Shown here one piece after another: positions 5,698 to 9,334 of a DNA stretch of 9,334 nucleotides. Within the stretch, counting starts at the first letter, position 1. Each line of letters begins with the position of its first letter. The notes below the pieces were generated by a model. It saw only the letters and a list, made by a program, of their open reading frames with translations. It had not been told where the DNA came from and searched no databases. The DNA lies in NCBI GenBank assembly GCA_026225155.1, contig JAMFSG010000369.1:1-9334 (forward strand), in the 5' to 3' direction. Both the position numbers and the translations under genes were made by a program. Origin of the DNA: Verrucomicrobiota bacterium (GTDB lineage: Bacteria > Verrucomicrobiota > Verrucomicrobiia > Limisphaerales > UBA11358).

Positions 5698-8262
5698 ATG
5701 AAGCAAAATAATTTCGGAAGGTTCATCCTCGTCGTCTGCATCGTTCTTTGGTCGCTCTACGAGATTTATCCGCCCACGTCGCGCGACCTCGTGAAGGAAT
5801 TTTCCAGCCGCGCGCGGAACCAGGACGCGGCGTTCACCAACATTCTGGCGGAAGTGGCGGCGTTGCAAAAGACTGGCACAAACACGAGCGAATTCGTCCA
5901 GTTGGAAACGGCCATCGGCACGAACGATTTGCAGAAATATTTTCCGACGTTCACCAGCGCGGCCAATCAGGTCAAACCGAACCTTTATATTTTGAACCGT
6001 TTGCAGCGCGACGCGTCGGGCAAGATCAAGCTTGGCATTGATTTGCAGGGCGGCACGTCGTTCCTCGTCGAGATGGATACGAATGCGCTGGCTTCCAGCA
6101 CGAACAGTGCGCAGTCGCAGGCGAGCGTGACGAGCGAGGCTTTGGACCAGGCCATCAGCGTGTTGCGCAAGCGCATTGATAAATTTGGCGTGGCCGAGCC
6201 GGTGATCCAATCGGCGGGCGGAAATCGTATTCTTATCCAATTGCCCGGACTTTCGCAAGCGGACAAGGATAGCGCCAGGGAGCAGATTCAAAAATCCGCG
6301 TATCTCGAATTTCGCATCGTGGCCGATGACAGCGAAAAAATTGTTAATCCGAGAACAGGTGAAATTTTGGCGCCGGTTCCACCGGGTTATGAAGTATTGA
6401 AAGCCATCCGGCAACTGCCTGGTAACAAAACAGAGGTTGAAGCTTATGTGGTGAAGAAACGTCCGCAAAGCGGCGACGCACCAGATTATCTCGCGGGCGA
6501 TATTATTGAGCGCGCTGGTTTGAACTATGGCAATCTTGGTGATTTGCAAATTGATTTCACTTTGAATGCGGACGCGGCGAAAAAATTCGGCCAGATCACG
6601 ACTGACAATCACGGCCGCAAATTAGCCATTGTCCTGGATGGTGAATTGCAGACCGCACCCAGCCTTGACGAACCAATCTTAAATGGCAGTGGTATGATTC
6701 ACGGCAGTTATACGGAAAGCGAAGCGCGCAATTTGGTGAACGTTTTGCAAAATCCGTTGCGCGCACCGTTACATATTGTTTATTCCAGCGATGTTGACCC
6801 GACGCTTGGCAAAGACTCGATTGCCAGCGGCATCCGCGCCGCGATTTACGGTGTCATCTTTGTTTCCGTGTTCATGCTGGTTTATTATTGGATCGCGGGC
6901 ATCGCGGCGAACATTGCGCTTGTCACGAACATCATCATCGTCCTCGGCGTCATGTGCGCGGCCGGTTCAACCTTCACATTGCCCGGCATCGCAGGTGCGG
7001 TGTTGACTGTTGGTATGGCCGTTGACGCGAACGTCCTGATCTATGAACGCATCCGCGAAGAACTCGCAAAAGGCAAATCTTTGCGCGGCGCGATCGAAGC
7101 CGGTTACGCGCGCGCGTTCGGAACTATTTTCGATTCGCACGTCACCACGCTCATTTCATCCATCATCTTGATCTGGATGGGCACGGGCGAAATCAAGGGT
7201 TTCGGCGTGACGCTGACCATCGGCGTGGCCGCGAGTTTGTTCACCGCACTCGTCGTGACGCGTTTGATCTTCAACTTCCTCGTTGACCGCAATCTCATCA
7301 GTTCGCTGCGGATGTTGCACATCATCAAAAGCTCGAAAGTGAATTTCATGGGCATCGCCAAGCCGCTGTTCATCATCACTTGGGTGTTCGTCATTCTCTC
7401 GCTCGGTTTCGGTTTGACGCGCGGCACAAAATTATTCGGCGTGGATTTCTTGGGCGGCGACAGCACGCGTTACAGCTTCACCCAAAAAGTTGCCGTGGAT
7501 GAAATCCGTTCCACCGTGGCCGCGACCGGCGAAAAAGATGCGCAGATCCAATATCAACGTGACATTGGCGGTAGCTCGGAATTTTTGTCCGTGACCACAT
7601 CCAGCGGTTCGGCGGACAAAGTCGAAACCGCGCTCGAGCAAAAATTCCCGCAGGCGCAATTCAAGGCCGTCCAAAAACAACAGGTCGGCGCCGTCATCGG
7701 CCAGGAAATTCAACGCTCGGCGGTGATCGCGTCGCTGTTTGCGCTGCTCGGCATTTTGTTTTACGTCGCGTTCCGCTACGAATTTTCCTTCGCCGTCGCC
7801 GCCGTCGTTGCCGTGGTGCACGACGTGCTGCTGACCATCGGCGCGTATTGCATCGCGAATTATATTTCCGGCCGCGAATTCAACGCCACCGTCGTCGCGG
7901 CGGTTTTGACCATCATCGGTTTCTCCATCAACGACAAGATCGTCATCTTCGACCGTATCCGCGAAGATTTGAAACTCGGTGTGCGCGGCTCGTTCAAGGA
8001 CATCATCAATCAGGCGCTCAACCAGACTTTGAGCCGAACCATCATCACCAGCGGCACGGTGTTTTTGGCGACGCTTTCGCTGTTCATCTTCGGCGGCGGC
8101 GTCATCAATGACTTCGCCTTCACGTTCCTCGTCGGCATCATCACCGGCACTTATTCGTCCATCTACATCGCCAGCGTGCTGGTATTGTGGTGGCACAAAG
8201 GCCAGCGCCCGAACATCGGTGCGGGCGCGGCACCGCAGAATTCCGTTTCGGCAAAAGTTTGA
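5698..8262 (+). CDS. secDF: Fused protein translocase subunit SecDF
   Basis: An inner-membrane RND-like protein that uses the proton gradient to pull secreted proteins out of the SecYEG channel. SecD and SecF are joined in one 854-residue chain, as in Bacillus, Bacteroidetes and relatives of Verrucomicrobiota; the fusion is continuous with no sign of frameshift. SecD half: first helix about 6-24, then the periplasmic P1 region with KLGIDLQGG (111-119) and AISVLRKRIDKFGVAEPVIQ, then a membrane bundle (about 378-535) containing GMAVDANVLIYERIREEL, with D443 the expected proton-relay Asp. SecF half: a helix about 556-575, FGVDFLGG (580-587), a periplasmic P4 domain (about 590-675), and a second bundle (about 680-835) with VHDVLLTIGAY and GFSINDKIVIFDRIREDL (D746, R753). 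The total fits the 12 expected helices. The ATG at 5698 is 6 nt after the yajC stop, so the two are surely cotranscribed. Confidence 0.98.
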   Translation: MKQNNFGRFILVVCIVLWSLYEIYPPTSRDLVKEFSSRARNQDAAFTNILAEVAALQKTGTNTSEFVQLETAIGTNDLQKYFPTFTSAANQVKPNLYILNRLQRDASGKIKLGIDLQGGTSFLVEMDTNALASSTNSAQSQASVTSEALDQAISVLRKRIDKFGVAEPVIQSAGGNRILIQLPGLSQADKDSAREQIQKSAYLEFRIVADDSEKIVNPRTGEILAPVPPGYEVLKAIRQLPGNKTEVEAYVVKKRPQSGDAPDYLAGDIIERAGLNYGNLGDLQIDFTLNADAAKKFGQITTDNHGRKLAIVLDGELQTAPSLDEPILNGSGMIHGSYTESEARNLVNVLQNPLRAPLHIVYSSDVDPTLGKDSIASGIRAAIYGVIFVSVFMLVYYWIAGIAANIALVTNIIIVLGVMCAAGSTFTLPGIAGAVLTVGMAVDANVLIYERIREELAKGKSLRGAIEAGYARAFGTIFDSHVTTLISSIILIWMGTGEIKGFGVTLTIGVAASLFTALVVTRLIFNFLVDRNLISSLRMLHIIKSSKVNFMGIAKPLFIITWVFVILSLGFGLTRGTKLFGVDFLGGDSTRYSFTQKVAVDEIRSTVAATGEKDAQIQYQRDIGGSSEFLSVTTSSGSADKVETALEQKFPQAQFKAVQKQQVGAVIGQEIQRSAVIASLFALLGILFYVAFRYEFSFAVAAVVAVVHDVLLTIGAYCIANYISGREFNATVVAAVLTIIGFSINDKIVIFDRIREDLKLGVRGSFKDIINQALNQTLSRTIITSGTVFLATLSLFIFGGGVINDFAFTFLVGIITGTYSSIYIASVLVLWWHKGQRPNIGAGAAPQNSVSAKV

Positions 8263-8337
8263 AAATTTGCGATTGGCGATTTACGGTTGACGAATCCATT
8301 TGCAGTCGGCGCGTAAATCGTAAATCGTAAATCCGAA
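8263..8337. repeat. Tandem CGTAAAT heptamers with inverted partner, secDF-terC spacer
   Basis: The 75-nt spacer carries three perfect tandem heptamers, CGTAAAT, at 8312-8318, 8319-8325 and 8326-8332, ending 5 nt before the terC ATG. CGATTTACG at 8277-8285 is the exact reverse complement of CGTAAATCG, which occurs at 8312-8320 and 8319-8327. A transcript could therefore fold a 9-bp stem in two alternative registers, next to or partly covering the terC start region. No promoter, terminator or manganese riboswitch is recognisable; the spacer is too short for a yybP-ykoY aptamer. Whether this is regulatory or simply a dispersed repeat remnant cannot be told from one copy. Confidence 0.7.
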
Positions 8338-9291
8338 ATGAATCAGGTTGCAATCACGCCGTGGCATTGGATCGGTTTTATCGTCTGCGTACTCGTCTTC
8401 ATTGCGCTGGATTTGGGACTGTTTCGCAAAGGCGCGCACGTTGTCAGCTTTCGCGAAGCCCTAGCGTGGAGCGCTTTGTGGTTCGCGCTGGCCATGCTGT
8501 TCGGCGGATTGATGGCCTACTGGCGCGGACACGAAGAAGCGACTGAATTTGTCACCGGCTATCTCATTGAACTGTCGCTCTCGCTCGATAACATTCTGGT
8601 CATCGCGCTCATCTTCGCGGCGTTCCGCGTGCCGGCGGAATTCCAGCATCGCGTCCTCGCGTGGGGCATCCTCGGCGCGCTCGCCATGCGCGGCGTGATG
8701 ATCGCGATCGGCGCCGAGTTGATCGAGAACTTTGCTTGGCTCCTTTACGTTTTCGGGGCGTTTCTCATCTTCACCGGCGTGAAAATGTTTTTTGAAAAAA
8801 AAGGCGAGGCGCATCCCGAAAACAATCCCGTGCTCCGGCTGGTCAAAAAATTCTTTCCCGTCACCGCTGATTTTGAAGGCCAGAATTTTTTCACCCGCTT
8901 GAACGGCAAATTTGCGCTGACGCCGCTTGCGCTCGTCCTCGTGCTCGTCGAGACGACCGACCTGATTTTTGCCGTGGATTCCGTGCCCGCCGTTTTTTCC
9001 GTCACGCGCAAAGCCTTCATCGTTTTCACCTCCAATGTTTTTGCCATCCTCGGCCTGCGCTCGCTGTATTTCCTGCTCGCCGGCGCGATTGGCATGTTCC
9101 GCTACCTGAAAGCCGGGCTGTCCGTCGTCCTCGTTTTCGTCGGCGCGAAAATGCTGCTCGACCCGCACGACCGCGAACCCAAATGGTTCCAGTTTGAAAT
9201 CTCCACCGTGATCTCGCTGCTCGTGATCGCTGTAATCCTGTCAACATCCATCACACTTTCCGTCGCTGTCGTACGCCGGGAAAAAAAATAG
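8338..9291 (+). CDS. TerC/Alx family integral membrane protein, probable metal ion exporter
   Basis: A polytopic membrane protein of the TerC family; studied members (E. coli Alx, Bacillus MeeF/MeeY) export manganese, and others are tied to tellurite resistance. At 317 residues it is a full-length member, similar to Alx. Eight to nine hydrophobic helices are visible. Two family motifs place acidic residues inside helices: YLIELSLSLDNILVIALIF (residues 75-93, E78, D84, N85) and VETTDLIFAVDSVPAVF (204-220, E205, D208, D214), which probably bind the ion. FTSNVFAILGLRSLYFLLAG follows (about 231-250). A charged cytoplasmic loop near 155-185 includes FFEKKGEAHPENN. The ATG at 8338 starts directly before the first helix; no Shine-Dalgarno. 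It lies 75 nt downstream of secDF on the same strand, so it may be read from the same transcript. The family is certain; the ion and physiological role are inferred. It is not evidence for tellurite resistance by itself, since no other ter genes are present. Confidence 0.93.
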   Translation: MNQVAITPWHWIGFIVCVLVFIALDLGLFRKGAHVVSFREALAWSALWFALAMLFGGLMAYWRGHEEATEFVTGYLIELSLSLDNILVIALIFAAFRVPAEFQHRVLAWGILGALAMRGVMIAIGAELIENFAWLLYVFGAFLIFTGVKMFFEKKGEAHPENNPVLRLVKKFFPVTADFEGQNFFTRLNGKFALTPLALVLVLVETTDLIFAVDSVPAVFSVTRKAFIVFTSNVFAILGLRSLYFLLAGAIGMFRYLKAGLSVVLVFVGAKMLLDPHDREPKWFQFEISTVISLLVIAVILSTSITLSVAVVRREKK

Positions 9292-9292
9292 C

Positions 9293-9322
9293 CACGGATG
9301 GGCACAGATGAACACGGATAAG
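9293..9322. repeat. Three tandem degenerate 10-bp repeats after terC
   Basis: Immediately after the terC stop are three units in exact 10-bp register: CACGGATGGG (9293-9302), CACAGATGAA (9303-9312) and CACGGATAAG (9313-9322), with consensus CAC-R-GAT-R-R-R, where all differences are A/G. I recall similar CACAGATGAACACGGAT-type runs between genes of several environmental phyla, but this is unverified memory. There is no hairpin potential and no T-run, so it is not an intrinsic terminator. The array may continue in altered form past the right edge. Confidence 0.75.
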
Positions 9323-9334
9323 AAACCGACAAAA

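Noticed and set aside
5692..6612. 306-residue reverse-strand open frame under secDF
   Set aside because: It is exactly antisense to strongly conserved SecD motifs, and is rich in Arg, His and Phe as expected of an antisense shadow. The same holds for the reverse frames at 7432-8196, 3608-4399 and 1749-2522.
8312..8332. CRISPR array from the CGTAAAT repeats
   Set aside because: The units are 7 bp and directly adjacent, with no spacers.
8263..8337. Manganese (yybP-ykoY) riboswitch before terC
   Set aside because: Such riboswitches often precede terC/alx genes, but this spacer is only 75 nt, is filled by the heptamer repeats and shows no recognisable aptamer core.
9102..9291. Tellurite resistance locus
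   Set aside because: Only a single TerC-family protein is present; no terABDEZF partners occur in the window, and lone TerC/Alx proteins are mainly metal exporters.
1..9334. A new defence, secretion or biosynthetic system
   Set aside because: Every substantial gene belongs to a well-known housekeeping family with intact motifs and a familiar order; the unexplained signal is confined to the intergenic repeats.

Overview
This window looks like a stretch of core chromosome from a Verrucomicrobiota-type bacterium (Limisphaerales/Pedosphaera-like is my best guess). That placement is an inference from the long form of IspG, the fused SecDF, the 'PG-I-GG-x-LDLLD' variant of the CdsA signature, the near absence of Shine-Dalgarno sequences, and the style of the intergenic repeats. 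All six genes lie on the + strand. No RNA gene, CRISPR array, transposase or phage gene was seen.

Region 1 (1-5014) is an envelope/isoprenoid block. It holds the 3' part of cdsA (CDP-diacylglycerol synthase), dxr (first committed step of the MEP pathway), rseP (site-2 intramembrane protease) and ispG (penultimate MEP step). cdsA and dxr are 9 nt apart. A 133-nt gap carrying an extended -10 promoter candidate precedes rseP. rseP and ispG overlap by 4 nt. Together these genes supply phospholipid precursor, isoprenoid precursors (including for the undecaprenyl carrier) and membrane proteolysis.

Region 2 (5015-5322) has no credible gene. Most of it is a roughly 220-bp imperfect palindrome (5014-5234). 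Its two 92-nt arms are inverted copies of each other and each arm carries three hairpins. It begins on the last base of the ispG stop codon and is the most unusual structure in the window. The rest is a short leader for yajC with a weak promoter candidate.

Region 3 (5323-9291) is the Sec accessory block: yajC and a fused secDF, 6 nt apart, followed after 75 nt of repeat-bearing spacer by a TerC/Alx-family membrane protein that probably moves Mn2+ or another metal. The window ends in three tandem 10-bp degenerate repeats just after terC.

No undescribed multi-gene system is evident. The coding content is ordinary housekeeping; the items worth a second look are the intergenic repeat elements, the terC-secDF adjacency and a few family variations.
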